DNA of 64,000 bases from Basidiobolus meristosporus CBS 931.73. Its lineage: Eukaryota > Basidiobolomycota > Basidiobolomycetes > Basidiobolales > Basidiobolaceae. Position numbers and translations under genes: made by a program. Positions 1 to 9,480 of the stretch are shown here, in pieces. The first letter of the stretch is position 1; every line of letters starts with the position of its first letter. The notes under the pieces were generated by a model. That model had not been told where the DNA came from, searched no databases, and saw nothing but the letters and a program-made list of their open reading frames with translations. The stretch spans positions 27,672-91,671 of the forward strand of contig MCFE01000341.1 in the NCBI GenBank assembly GCA_002104905.1. The letters are read 5' to 3'.

Positions 1-744
1 GCCCTTCTGGGATAGGGAATGTGGCTACTTCATGGTGGGGCGGCCCGCCGATGGTCCATCGGATGAATCACGTGCCCGGGGCCTACCAAGCCTTCAGCGC
101 CCGTTGGTAGCACCGCTTTTGAGTGGGGTTTCGGAAAATTGAGAGGAGCTCCAAGCATGCGCCTGGGGAACTCCCGCATTAACCCTGATGAAGATTTGAT
201 GGAATTCCACCCTATATGTAGTACTCAAAACCAGTGAAAATGCCAATGGTGTAAGGTTTGTTTGTTGTCATCGCGTGAGGGTTCAGCGCAGGGGGGGGGG
301 GTGGTGATAATTGTTACCTATGGTGGTGTGCCCTAATATGACCACCATACCCTGACTTTTCCCAGGTCGGATTCTGGCTGGTGTAGGCCAGCAATGCCCG
401 CTAGGAGTGATTGACAATTCTGGAAACTCTCAAGGCTTTCAAGTCTTCCCAGATGACCTCCAAGTTAGGTGGACAGCTTCCTGAGATCCCCCACAAACCA
501 CTTGCATTATGGCTGCTGCAAAGCACTAGAAGAATCTATCCACACTTTGTGCACACAGTAAGCCAGTAATCACCCCACCAGTCTACTGGTTACCTCTGTT
601 GCTTTGAGCACTCTATCGTAAATTTTGTACCTACACCACATTATTTCCAACCCAATCTCTTTGTTGGCCTTCATTGCAATGATTTTCTCCAAACTCTTGG
701 TTGGGAATTACCTGGATATCAGGTGCCCGGATAATTAGTCCCTA
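1..744. other. Unassigned GC-rich left edge, no gene seen
   Basis: No gene recognised. The first 300 bases or so are visibly richer in G+C and in CpG than the rest of the window and end in an 11-base G run (291-301). From about 300 to 744 the sequence becomes AT-rich. No open frame with recognisable protein similarity crosses it. It could be the edge of another repeat, for example a LINE untranslated region, or a host sequence. Nothing in the sequence decides this. Confidence 0.5.
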
Positions 745-925
745 AATCGCTTTTGATTGGTTCTCTGCCATTTCTCTCATTTCCTGATCCCACACACTCA
801 GTTGTCTCCTTTGTCTGTGTACATTGATTGGCGATTGCCTCTTTTTCAGACTGCCTACTAACTGGCTCTACTGGTGCTCCTACATTGAACCAGACCCCAT
901 ACTCAAGTAACTCCACTAAAATCCA
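740..925 (-). pseudogene. Fragment of multi-copy protein family X (C-terminal end)
   Basis: A minus-strand frame reads a segment with ILVELLEYGVWFNVG, matching ILMELLVKCGVGLNV in the C-terminal part of the longer X copy at 24,907-26,756. Downstream bases match the 3' region shared by all X copies (reading GREPIKS in one frame). The piece is cut on the right by a plus-strand LTR fragment. Function is unknown. It is a truncated copy and cannot encode a full protein. Confidence 0.6.
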
Positions 926-1088
926 CCTAACTTGGTCACTTGGACCATTACCTACAAATCTTGGAGAATTCTGTCCAAATTCCATGTGGGGATTTACTTG
1001 GAATATTTTCACCAAACACCAGGTACCCCAAACATGAGAATCCTTAAATTAGTTCAAGTGGCCCCAGACTCTGCGTACATGTTCCTAG
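926..1088 (+). repeat. Truncated copia family I LTR
   Basis: Plus-oriented LTR fragment: it starts inside the conserved TAACTTGGTCACTTGGA region and runs to the point where a minus-strand LTR begins at 1089. Both outer ends are missing or interrupted. Confidence 0.65.
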
Positions 1089-1436
1089 TGCTGTAAGAGT
1101 CTTGGAGATATTGGAAGTGATTGGGAGAACAAGTGGATTATGTAGCTTTCACTTGTTAATTTGTTGAATGTAAAGTAGTAGTTATACTTACACATTGTCT
1201 TGGCATACTAAAAGTGTAGAGAATGTTTAGGAAGGTCCCAAAAGCATATGTGCAAAGCTTGAGGTGGTTTGCACAACTTTGAGAAATCTCATGTTCTGGG
1301 TAGCTGATGTTGTGCTGAAAATATTCCATGTAAATCCTGACAAGTAATTTAGTCAATATTCACTACAATTGGTGGGCAATGATCTAAGTGACTAAGTTAG
1401 GTGAATATTTGAGTGAAATTGCAAGTTTTTGCAACA
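1089..1436 (-). repeat. Copia family I LTR
   Basis: A 348-base LTR in minus orientation, with edges aligned to the LTRs of element A (TGTTGTAAG type start, CAACA end). It is followed by about 40 bases (1437-1476) matching the 3' end of the family's internal region (CTCC..CTTG..CTAAAT), so it was the 3' LTR of an element now almost wholly deleted. Confidence 0.75.
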
Positions 1437-1476
1437 CTCCTACTTGACTAAATACTCACACTGACTAGTCCTAACT

Positions 1477-1822
1477 TGTGGTAAGAGTCTTGGAGATATT
1501 GGAAGTGATTGAGAGAGCAGGTAGATTATGTGGCTTTCACTCAATGATTTATTGAATGTAAAACTGATATTTATACTTTTACATGATCATGGCATAGCAA
1601 GTGTGTAAAATTGGTTTAGGAAGGTCCCAAGAACATGTGTGCAAAGTTTGGGGCTGTTTGGACAACTTTGAGAATTTTCATGTTCTGAGCAACTGATATT
1701 TTGTTGAGTATATTCCAAGTAGATCCCAACAAGAAATTTGGTCAGTATTTTCTAGTATTTGAAGGTACTGATCTAAGTGACTCAGTTAGGTGAATATCTA
1801 GGTGGAATTGTGTGTTGTAAGA
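1477..1822 (-). repeat. Copia family I LTR, right end altered
   Basis: Second minus-oriented family I LTR, only 40 bases from the first. The last ~40 bases are replaced by a short stretch resembling another LTR start (TGTTGTAAGAG at 1812-1822). LTR, short internal remnant and LTR together look like a deletion derivative or a recombined element. Confidence 0.65.
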
Positions 1823-1828
1823 GCCCTA

Positions 1829-2068
1829 ATGTCAAAGACAAATTGCTAACTCAATACTCAAGTGCAAAAATAACAAAAAATGCCTGGAAGGCATTAGAAG
1901 ACATGCACAGTCATGTTCAGCTGCTAAGAAAATGAATCTTAGAAAAAAGTTCCTCACTACAATGATGCGACCAGGAGTAGAAATGAGAAATCTAATTAAC
2001 AGAGCTACCTGGTTGGTTGATGAGTTGTAATCTGTGGGCTTACCAACTATTGATGAAGATGTGATAGT
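1829..2068 (+). pseudogene. Copia element D, gag fragment 1
   Basis: Plus-strand remnant of copia Gag. The frame reads NVKDKLLTQYSSAK and NAWKALED, matching NVKDKLLIQCSRAK and NAWNALED in element A. It then breaks with stops. The same gag continues at 2777 after a solo LTR that duplicated the target ATAGT. This is the first piece of the old plus-strand element D, whose later pieces I place at 2777-2950, 12,318-12,453, 17,551-17,704 and 18,445-19,817. Joining them into one element is inference from order, strand and insertion sites. Confidence 0.7.
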
Positions 2069-2771
2069 TGTTGAAATTACTAAGTTGTCACCTAAATACT
2101 CATGCTAACTTAGTCACATAGATCTTATTCTTTGAGCAGCATTCTGTACTGACCAAATTTCTTGTTGGAAATTACATAGAATACTTTCACCAAATTATTG
2201 TTGTAAAAATTTGCAATTGCACCTAAATATTCACCTGACTTAGTCACTTTGATCATTACCTTCAAATCCTAAGGAATACTGACCAAATTCCTTGCTGGAA
2301 TTTACTTGGAATATTTTCACCAAAATACCAGGTACCTAGAACATGAAAATTCTCAAAGTTGTCCAAACAGCCCCAAACCTTGCACCCATATTCTATGGAC
2401 CATCTTTTGCTTATTCTACATGTTTGCTATGCCAAGACCATGTAAAAGTATAAATACTACTCTTACATTCAATAAACCGTTAAGTGAAAACTACTTAATC
2501 TACTTGTTCTCCCAATCACTTCCAGTATCTCCAAGACTCTTACAACAATTATCAGGTACCCAGATTGTGAACTTTCTCAAAGTTGTCCAAAAGCCCCCAA
2601 ACCTTGCATACATACTCTTGGGACCTTCCTTAGCAAACTCTTCATGCTTGTTTACTCTACTTCATCAAATGTATAAACACCATACTTTTGATCAGTAAAC
2701 TTACAAGTGAATAGCATGTAAATCCTCTGGGTTTCCACATCACTTCCAATACCTCTCAGAGTATTGAAACA
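2069..2771 (+). repeat. Solo LTR (copia family I variant) with nested solo LTR
   Basis: Begins TGTTGAAATTA, ends ATTGAAACA, flanked by the 5-base duplication ATAGT (2064-2068 and 2772-2776). After removing the nested LTR and its extra TSD the length is 349 bases, the family size. It interrupts the D gag exactly at the duplicated target. The sequence resembles the LTR at 24,269. Confidence 0.8.
2199..2547 (+). repeat. Solo LTR, copia family I, nested
   Basis: A 349-base LTR starting TGTTGTAAAAATT and ending CTTACAACA, flanked by ATTAT on both sides (2194-2198 and 2548-2552). It sits inside the solo LTR at 2069-2771, giving two levels of nesting in under 1 kb. It carries a TATAAATA motif and an AATAAA motif near 2449 and 2472, as other family I LTRs do. 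Confidence 0.85.
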
Positions 2772-2776
2772 ATAGT

Positions 2777-2950
2777 TGCCATCCTCAATAGTCTGACAGA
2801 CAAGCTTCAGGGCCTTGTATCAGCCCTAGAGCTCAGACCCAAAGATTTGATCTTAAATTATATATTTGTATGGCTTCTGGATGAAGTATTAAGAAAATCT
2901 AGCGCCAATAAGAAGGAAGAAGAAGTGCTCAAATAAGCAATGATTACAAT
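2777..2950 (+). pseudogene. Copia element D, gag fragment 2
   Basis: Continues Gag of fragment 1: the frame reads AILNSLTDKLQGLVSALE, then LNYIFVW, then LRKSSANKKEEEV, matching Gag of A at 6960-7150. It ends where a minus-strand LTR starts at 2956 after AAAAG. The same gag segment occurs again at 12,318-12,453, also directly before a minus-strand LTR after AAAAG, which is the key sign of a duplicated block. Confidence 0.75.
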
Positions 2951-2955
2951 AAAAG

Positions 2956-3266
2956 CTTTGTAGGAGTCTTGGAGATATTGGAAGTGACTTGGGAGAACAA
3001 GCAGATTATGTGGTTTTCACTTAATGATTTATTGAATGTAAAAGCAGTATTTATACTTTTACATAGACTTGGCTTTACAAGCATGTACAATGGGCCAAGA
3101 AAGATCCCAAGACTCTGTGTGCAAAGTTTGGGGCTGCTTGGACAACTTTGAGAATATTCATGTTCTGGTTACCTGGTATTTTGGTGAATATGTTCCAAGT
3201 AAATCCCAACAAGGAGTTTGGTTAGTATTCCCTAAGATTTGAAGGAAATGATCCAAGTGACTAAGT
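2956..3266 (-). repeat. 3' LTR of copia element B, outer part
   Basis: Family I LTR interrupted after TAAGT (3262-3266). It resumes at 7952-7990 beyond element A. Joined length is 350 bases. The outer terminal bases are mutated (CTTTGTAGG instead of TGTTGTAAG). Confidence 0.75.
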
Positions 3267-3614
3267 TGTTGTAAGAGTCTTGGAGATATTGGAAGTGATT
3301 GGGAGAACAAGTAGATTATGAGGTTTTCACTTAATGATTTATTGAATGTAAAAGTAGTATTTATACTTTTATCTGGTCTTGGCATTACAAACCCGTAGAA
3401 TAGGTTAAGGAAGGTCCCAAGAACATGTGTGCAAAGTTTGGGGCTGTTTGGACACCTTTGAGAATTTTCATGTTCTGGGTACCTGGTATTTTGGTGAAAA
3501 TATCCTAAGTAAATCCTGACAAGGAATTTGGTCAGTATTCTCTAGGATTTAAGGGTAATGTTCTAAGTGACTAAGTTAGGTGAATATTTAGGTGGAATTA
3601 CAAATTTTACAACA
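3267..3614 (-). repeat. 3' LTR of copia element A
   Basis: 348 bases, TGTTGTAA on the plus-strand left edge and TACAACA on the right edge. It differs from the 5' LTR at about eight sites by direct reading. Next to it lies the purine tract (GAGTGGGAG on the minus strand, 3615-3623) that primes plus-strand synthesis in LTR elements. Confidence 0.9.
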
Positions 3615-3625
3615 CTCCCACTCAG

Positions 3626-5088
3626 CTAAATGTTCATACTGACTAGTCCTAATTTTGACCTAAGATATTCAAACTTGTCTCTAGCTAATGGTTTGGTAAA
3701 TATGTCTGCAATCATTTCATCTGTATGACAGTAAACTAAGCTAACTAAGTTATTCTCTATAGCTTCACGTATGAAATGATGTCTAATATCTATGTGCTTG
3801 GTTCTAGCATGAAAAGTTGGATTTCTACCTAATTGTATACATCCTTGATTATCTTGAAATAAAGTAATAGGCATTTTTTGACATAGGCCTAAGTCTGTAA
3901 GAAGTCTTCTTAACCACATTGCTTCTTTTGTAGCTTTACAGGCTGCCATATACTCTGCCTCTGTGGTGGAAAGTGCTACGGTTGGTTGCTTTCTTGAATT
4001 CCATGAAATTGCTCCTTTACAGTAAAGAAAGGTATATCCTGTGGTGGATCTTCTGTCTTCTAAATTTCGTCCCCAATCTGCATCAGAGTATCCCACAAGA
4101 TCTTGTTCTGAGTCCTTATAAGTGTATCTTAAGCAAATATCAGCAGTTGCTTTTAGGTATCTAAAAATCCGCTTAACTGCTGCAATATGATCAGATCCAT
4201 AGTTCTGATTATGTTGGCTGACAACTCCCACTGAATATGAGATATCTGGACGTGTTCCAAGCATGATATACATCAGACTGCCAACCATAGATTGATAAGG
4301 AAAGTCAGGGCTTTCAGATGGCACCAAGCTCTCTTGATTTGGTTGAGTTTTGACCAAGTTAAGGTTTGTCTCCATTGAGGTAGCTGCCGGTTTACAGTCT
4401 TCCATTTTGTACTTCTTTAGTATATCTTGAATATACTTGGATTGGCTTAGGGTAATAGTCTGGGTACTTCTGTCTATGGAGAACTTAATCCCTAAGTAGT
4501 AACTAAGTTCTCCTAGATCGGACATCTTGAACTCCTTAGATAGGCTGGATTTAGTCTCTTCCAATGTTTCTTGGTTATTGGCGGCTATAATAAGATCATC
4601 CACATATAGAGCTAATAGAACTGGATTTGCTCTATCTGGCTTATAGTATATACTATAGTCAGCATTACTTCTTTTGAAACTCAAAGATTCCAAGTAAGAA
4701 TCTATCTTGCAATTCCAGGCTCTTGGTGATTGTTTGAGACCATATAGTGACTTTTTAAGCTTACAGACCAAATGGGGGTTATTTTGGTCAACAAACCCAT
4801 CAGGCTGGTCCATATACACGTCCTCATCAAGTTCTCCATTCAAAATGCAGTTTTTACATCCATTTGATGAATAAAAAACTTATATTTTGCTGCAATAGCC
4901 AAAATTAATCTGATGGAATTAAACTTGGCTACCGGTGCAAAGGTCTCAGTATAGTCAAGTCCTTTTGTTTGAGAGTATCCTTTGGCTACAGGTCTTGCTT
5001 TGTATTTTTCAATTGTACCATCAGCCTTGTATTTTGTCTTGAAGACCCATCTGCATCCAATTGATTTTTGGTTGATTGGTAATTTGAC
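3626..5088 (-). pseudogene. Copia A: reverse transcriptase-RNase H region
   Basis: An uninterrupted frame at 3626-4843 (about 405 residues) covers most of the Ty1/copia RT and all of RNase H. Visible motifs are SLYGLKQSPRAW, the catalytic LYVDDLIIA, the RNase H segments YSDADWG and ALSTTEAEYMAA, and the C-terminal hallmark TKHIDIRHHFIREA. The protein ends two codons from the purine tract. Upstream of 4843 the frame shifts at the region that should read MDVKTAFLNG, and 4844-5088 holds the RT N-terminus ([12 protein letters not shown]) in another frame. The domain was probably active until recently, but it can no longer be made as one polyprotein. Confidence 0.85.
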
Positions 5089-6764
5089 TTAGTCCCAAGT
5101 TTGATTTTCCATTAGGGCCTGATATTCCTCAGTCATTGCAGATCTCCAAAACTTTGTCTGAGGGCTATTTACGGCCTCTTTTACAGTCTGGGGTTCATCA
5201 ATATGGACTGAATAGGCATAGGCTAAGTTTATACCCTCATTGATATAGTAATTTGGGCTATTTCTTGTCCAATTTGATCTCCGGGCATTTGATACTGGAA
5301 TGATCACTTCTGGAATATTCCAGGGCACTAATTCTGGCTGAACCACGGTTGTAGAGTCCTCTGGAGTGAAAAAATCTTCATTGTTTTGCTCTGATTCAAT
5401 CCTGACAATTGGTGTACTTGAGATCAGATTTTTGTCATCATCTGATGTCATTTTTTGTGAAAATTTTGAATTTTCATCAAACAACACATCCCTGGACTTG
5501 ATCAGCTTCTTTGCTTTGGCATTGTAGAGTCTGTATGCCTTACTCTCATTGCAGTAGCCCAAAAATATGCATTTTACACTTTTTGGCTCAAATTTTGACT
5601 GATTTCTGGCCAGTTTTTTGGCATATGCTGTACACCCAAATATTCTTAGATGTTCTGCACTTGGTCTGTATCCATACCATGATTCAAATGGAGTAGAATA
5701 CAAAGTATTCTGTTATAACTCCTATTTTTAAGGTATACAGCAGTGGCAACTGATTCTGCCCAAAAATCATAGGATAATTTTTGATCATGGATCATAGATC
5801 TTGCCATATCAATTATTGATCTGTTAGCTTGTTCTGCTAATCCATTTTGCTGTGGGGAGTATGGAACAGTAGTCTATTGCTTTATCCCATGAATTTTGCA
5901 GAAGTGGATGAAGAGTTTTGAGGAATATTCTCCACCATTGTCAGAGCGTATTTTCTTGATTTATTCACCAGTTTCTCTCTCCACCATGGCTTCAAGCTCC
6001 CTGAACTTAGACAGGGCTTCTTCCTTTCTCTCAATGAAGTAGACCCATGTGTATCTTGTATAATCATCAATAAAAGTGATTAAATACTTCATCCCGCCTA
6101 AGGATAAATTTTGCATAGGTCCTCACAGATCTGAGTGAATTAGATCTAATTTTTTCTTAGCTTTGATTAACCCAGAGCTCTTGAATGGTTGTCTGGCTTG
6201 TTTCCCATATATGCAGGCTTCACAGTGCTCCAAATTAGCTGGGGGATCAATTTTCACTCCAGAAATTAGCTGATCTTTGATCATTTTGCACAAATAATCA
6301 AAATTGATGTGTCCAAATCTCCTGTGCCAAAGCATTGTTGTTTCTTCATTTAAGTTACTTATAATGGCTTTGAAATATGATGGAATATAAGTCAACTTGT
6401 ATAGATTCTGATCTCTGATGCCCAAAGCAATATGGGCACCATTTTGATCAGTGATCCTGCATCCAGAATTGTCAAAACTGAAACTGTGTCCTTCTGCTGT
6501 GGCCTAGCTTACAGAGAGTAGGTTCTTGGCTATTTCTGGTACATAGAGTACTTCTCTAAAGGTCAGTGTATGGCTTCCTTCACTGCTTCTAAGGTTTACT
6601 TGGATAGTTCCTTCTCCCACTGCATCAAGTGTTCTATTGTCACCCATGAAAACCTTCTTAATTGGAATTTCTTGATATTTGGTAAAAAGTTCTTTTTGGT
6701 GTGTAAAGTGTTGAGATGCTCCAGAGTCAATATACCACGTCTGAGAATCCTTGTTTGTGGTCAT
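5089..6764 (-). pseudogene. Copia A: protease-integrase region
   Basis: Order on the minus strand: aspartic protease with DSGASQHF (6504-6764), the integrase zinc-binding region with WHRRFGH and CEACIYGKQ (6123-6425), the integrase core with RSDNGGEY and SPQQNGLAEQANR, and the conserved C-terminal IFGCTAYAKK and FLGYCNESKAYRLY (5089-5703). Stops fall at SVS* after the protease, at HSDL*, within the core (GE*IKK, KQ*TTV) and a frameshift occurs near 5700. The domain content equals that of an active copia polyprotein, but at least five lesions block expression. Confidence 0.8.
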
Positions 6765-6766
6765 AT

Positions 6767-7594
6767 TTAGTGCAGATATGAATAGTCTATCTTTAGTTGT
6801 TGCAGCATTTCCATATTCAGGCTTCTTTTGCTGATTATCTTTCTTTTTGAGACACTGGTCTGATGTGTGTCCTTTCCTTTTGCAGTAGTTGCAAAATAGG
6901 TTGCTGTTGCCTTTTTAGGGTTTTGGGTACCTCCTCTGATGGTTATCATTGCTATTAAAGCATTTTCTTCTTCCTTCTTATTGGCGCTTGATTTTCTTAA
7001 TTCTTCATCCAGATGCCTTCCATATATGTAATTTAAGGTCAAATCTTCAGTTCTGGACTCTAGGGCTGATACAAGGCCCTGAAACCTGTCTGTCAGGCTA
7101 TTCAGGATGGTAACTATCACATCCTCATCAGTAGTTGGTACACCCACAGATTCCATCTCATCTACCAGCAGGGTAATTCTGTTAATTAGATTTTTCATTT
7201 CTTCTCCTTGCAGCATCTTTGTAGTAAGGAATTTTTGTCTCAGGTACATCTTCTCGGCAGCTGAACATGACTGGTAGGTGTCTTCCAATGCGTTCCAGGC
7301 ATTCTTTGCCGTTTTTGCTCTTGAGCATTGAATTAGCAATTTGTCCTTGACATTAAGGCAATTGCAGTTAAAGGCACTTTGTTCTTTCTTTGGGTACTTT
7401 AAGGCTTCCTCACCCACATTTTTAGGAGGGCATTCTTCTCCCATGAAAATATCCCAGAGGCCTCTTTCTTGTAGCAGCATCTTCATCTTCACCTTCCACA
7501 CTTGGTAGTTAGATCCATCCAACTTTTCAGCAGAGGGAAAAATTCCAGGAATAGCAGTAGTAGACATTGCAGAGAGTGACAGCTTGGGGCTCAT
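6767..7594 (-). pseudogene. Copia A: gag
   Basis: Retrotransposon Gag (UBN2-like capsid): EKLDGSNYQVWKVKMKMLL near the start, then SAFNCNCLNVKDKLLIQC and KNAWNALEDTYQSC. The first possible ATG (7594) lies inside the primer-binding site and reads MSPKLSLSAM. The second in-frame ATG at 7567 reads MSTTAIPG. The zinc knuckle (CNYCKRKGHTSDQC) exists but in the next frame. Comparison with B and D, where Gag and knuckle share a frame, points to a one-base deletion near 6949 in A. The zinc-knuckle frame also carries a stop near 6917. Confidence 0.8.
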
Positions 7595-7598
7595 AACC
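7586..7598 (-). promoter_or_regulatory. Primer-binding site of copia A (initiator tRNA-Met, half-tRNA type)
   Basis: On the minus strand, GGTTATGAGCCCC follows directly after the 5' LTR. It is complementary to the anticodon stem-loop of eukaryotic initiator tRNA-Met (GGGCTCATAACC), not to a tRNA 3' end. Drosophila copia primes in the same way from a cleaved half of that tRNA. Confidence 0.8.
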
Positions 7599-7946
7599 AG
7601 TTGTAAGAGTCTTGGAGATATTGGAAGTGATTGGGAGAACAAGTAGATTATGAGGTTTTCACTTAATGATTTATTGAATGTAAAAGTAGTATTTATACTT
7701 TTACCTGGTCTTGGCATTACTAACACGTAGAATAGATTAAGGAAGGTCCCAAGAACATGTGTGCAAAGTTTGGGGCTGTTTGGACACCTTTGAGAATTTT
7801 CATGTTCTGGGTACCTGGTATTTTGGTGAAAATATTCTAAGTAAATCCTGGCAAGGAATTTGGTCAGTATTCTCTAGGATTTAAGGGTAATGTTCTAAGT
7901 GACTAAGTTAGGTGAATATTTAGGTGGAATTACAAATTTTACTACA
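7599..7946 (-). repeat. 5' LTR of copia element A
   Basis: 348 bases. The base next to the PBS is T on the sense strand where the family usually has A (CAACT instead of CAACA). A TATAAATA-type motif occurs on the sense strand near 7690. The target duplication TAAGT follows at 7947-7951. Confidence 0.9.
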
Positions 7947-7951
7947 TAAGT

Positions 7952-7990
7952 TAAGTGAATATATAGGTGGAATTACAAATTCTTACAACA
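7952..7990 (-). repeat. 3' LTR of copia element B, inner part
   Basis: Last 39 bases of the B LTR after the element A insertion, ending TCTTACAACA and followed at once by the B internal region (CTCCAACTTGGC). Confidence 0.8.
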
Positions 7991-8001
7991 CTCCAACTTG
8001 G

Positions 8002-9480
8002 CTAAATGTTCATAGTGACTAGTCCTAATTTTGACCCAAGATATTCACACTTGTTTCTAACTAATGGTTTGGTAAATATGTCTGCAATCATTTTAGCTGA
8101 AGGACTGTAAACTAAGATAGCTAAGTTAGTCTCTATAGCTTTACAAATGAAATGATGTCTAATATCTATGTGCTTGGTTCTAGCATGAAAAGTTGGATTT
8201 CTACCTAAATGTGTACATCCTTGATTATCTTGAAATAAAGTAATAGGCATTTTTTGACATAGGTCTAGATCTGTAAAAAGCTTTGTTAGCCACATTGCTT
8301 CTTCTGTAGCTTCATAGGCTGCCATATACTCTGCATCTGTGGTAGAAAGTGCTACGGTTGGTTGCTTTCATGAGTTCCATGAAATTGCCCCTTTACAGTA
8401 AAGAAAGGTGTATCCTGTGGTGGATCTTCTGTCTTCTAAATTTTGTCCCCAATCTGCATCAGAGTATCCCACAAGATCCTGTTCTGAATCCTTATAAGTG
8501 TATCTTAGCCAGATATCAGTAGTTCCTTTTAGGTATCTAAAAATCTGCTTAACTGCTGCAATATGATCAGATCCATAGTTCTGATTATGCTGGCTGACTA
8601 CTCCCACTGAATATGAGATATCTGGACATGATCCAAGCAGGATATACATCTGACTGCTGACTATAGGTTGATAAGAATAGTCAGGGCTTTCAGATGGCGC
8701 CAAGCTCTCTTGATTTGGTTGAGTTTTGACAAAGTTAAGGTTTGTCTCCATTGGGGTGGCTGCTGGTTTACAGTCTTTCATTTGATACTTCTTTAGTATA
8801 TCTTGAGTATACTTGGATTGACTTAGGGTGATAGTATGGGTACTTCTGTCTATGGAGAGCTTCATCATTAAGTAGTAACTGAGTTCTCCAAGATCAGACA
8901 TCTTGAACTCTTTAGACAGGCTGGATTTAGTCTCTTCCAATGTTGCTAGATTATTGGTAGCTATAATAAAATCATCCACATATAGAGCTAATAGAGCTAG
9001 ATTTGCCCTATCCAGCTTATAGTATATACTATAGTCAGCATTACTCCTTTTGAAACTCAAAGATTCCAAATAAGAATCTATCTTGCAGTTCCAAACTCTC
9101 TGTGATTATTTGAGACCATATAGAGATTTTTAAGCTTGCAGACCAAATGGGGGTTGTGTTGGTCAACAAACCCATCAGGCTGGTCCATATACATGTTCTC
9201 ATCAAGTTCTCCATTCAAAAACTCAGTTTTTACATCCATTTGATGAATAAACAACGTATCTTTGGCTGCAATAGCCAATATTTATCTGATGGTATCAAAC
9301 TTGGCTACTGGTGCAAAGGTCTCAGTATAGTAGATTCCTTTTGTTTGAGAGTATCCTTTGGCTACAAGTCTTGCTTTGTATCTTTCAATTGTACAATCAG
9401 CCTTGTATTTTGTCTTAAAGAACCATCTGCATCAAATTGATTTTTGGCTGATTGGTAATTTGACTAAGTCCCAAGTTTGA
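8002..9480 (-). pseudogene. Copia B: reverse transcriptase-RNase H region
   Basis: RT with LYVDDFIIATNN (frame 8368-9069), RNase H with YSDADWG, then a frame break near 8366 and the C-terminal part with TKHIDIRHHFICKA (8002-8325). The RT N-terminus ([26 protein letters not shown]) is in another frame (9078-9278). A stop TAA at 9106-9108 replaces the Gln of LKQSPRAW, and one base is missing in the T run near 9124-9131. Both lesions recur in element C at the same positions, so they pre-date the B/C duplication. Confidence 0.8.

Larger units (their letters stand above)
3267..7946 (-). mobile_element. Copia element A (family I), youngest of its family here
   Basis: Complete minus-strand Ty1/copia structure: LTRs of 348 bases each (3267-3614 and 7599-7946), TSD TAAGT (3262-3266 and 7947-7951), PBS 7586-7598, and a purine tract complementary to 3615-3623 beside the 3' LTR. 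By eye the two LTRs differ at about eight positions. The coding region has a one-base deletion in gag, several stops and a frameshift, so it is not autonomous, although the RT-RNase H part is one long open frame. It lies inside the 3' LTR of element B. Confidence 0.9.

Noticed and set aside
291-301. G11 run as a regulatory or quadruplex element
   Set aside because: A single homopolymer with no gene nearby; it could also be a sequencing artefact.
6767-6960. Possible programmed frameshift between Gag and its zinc knuckle in family I
   Set aside because: In B and D the Gag tail and knuckle share one frame. A lacks one A near 6949 relative to both, so it is an ordinary deletion.
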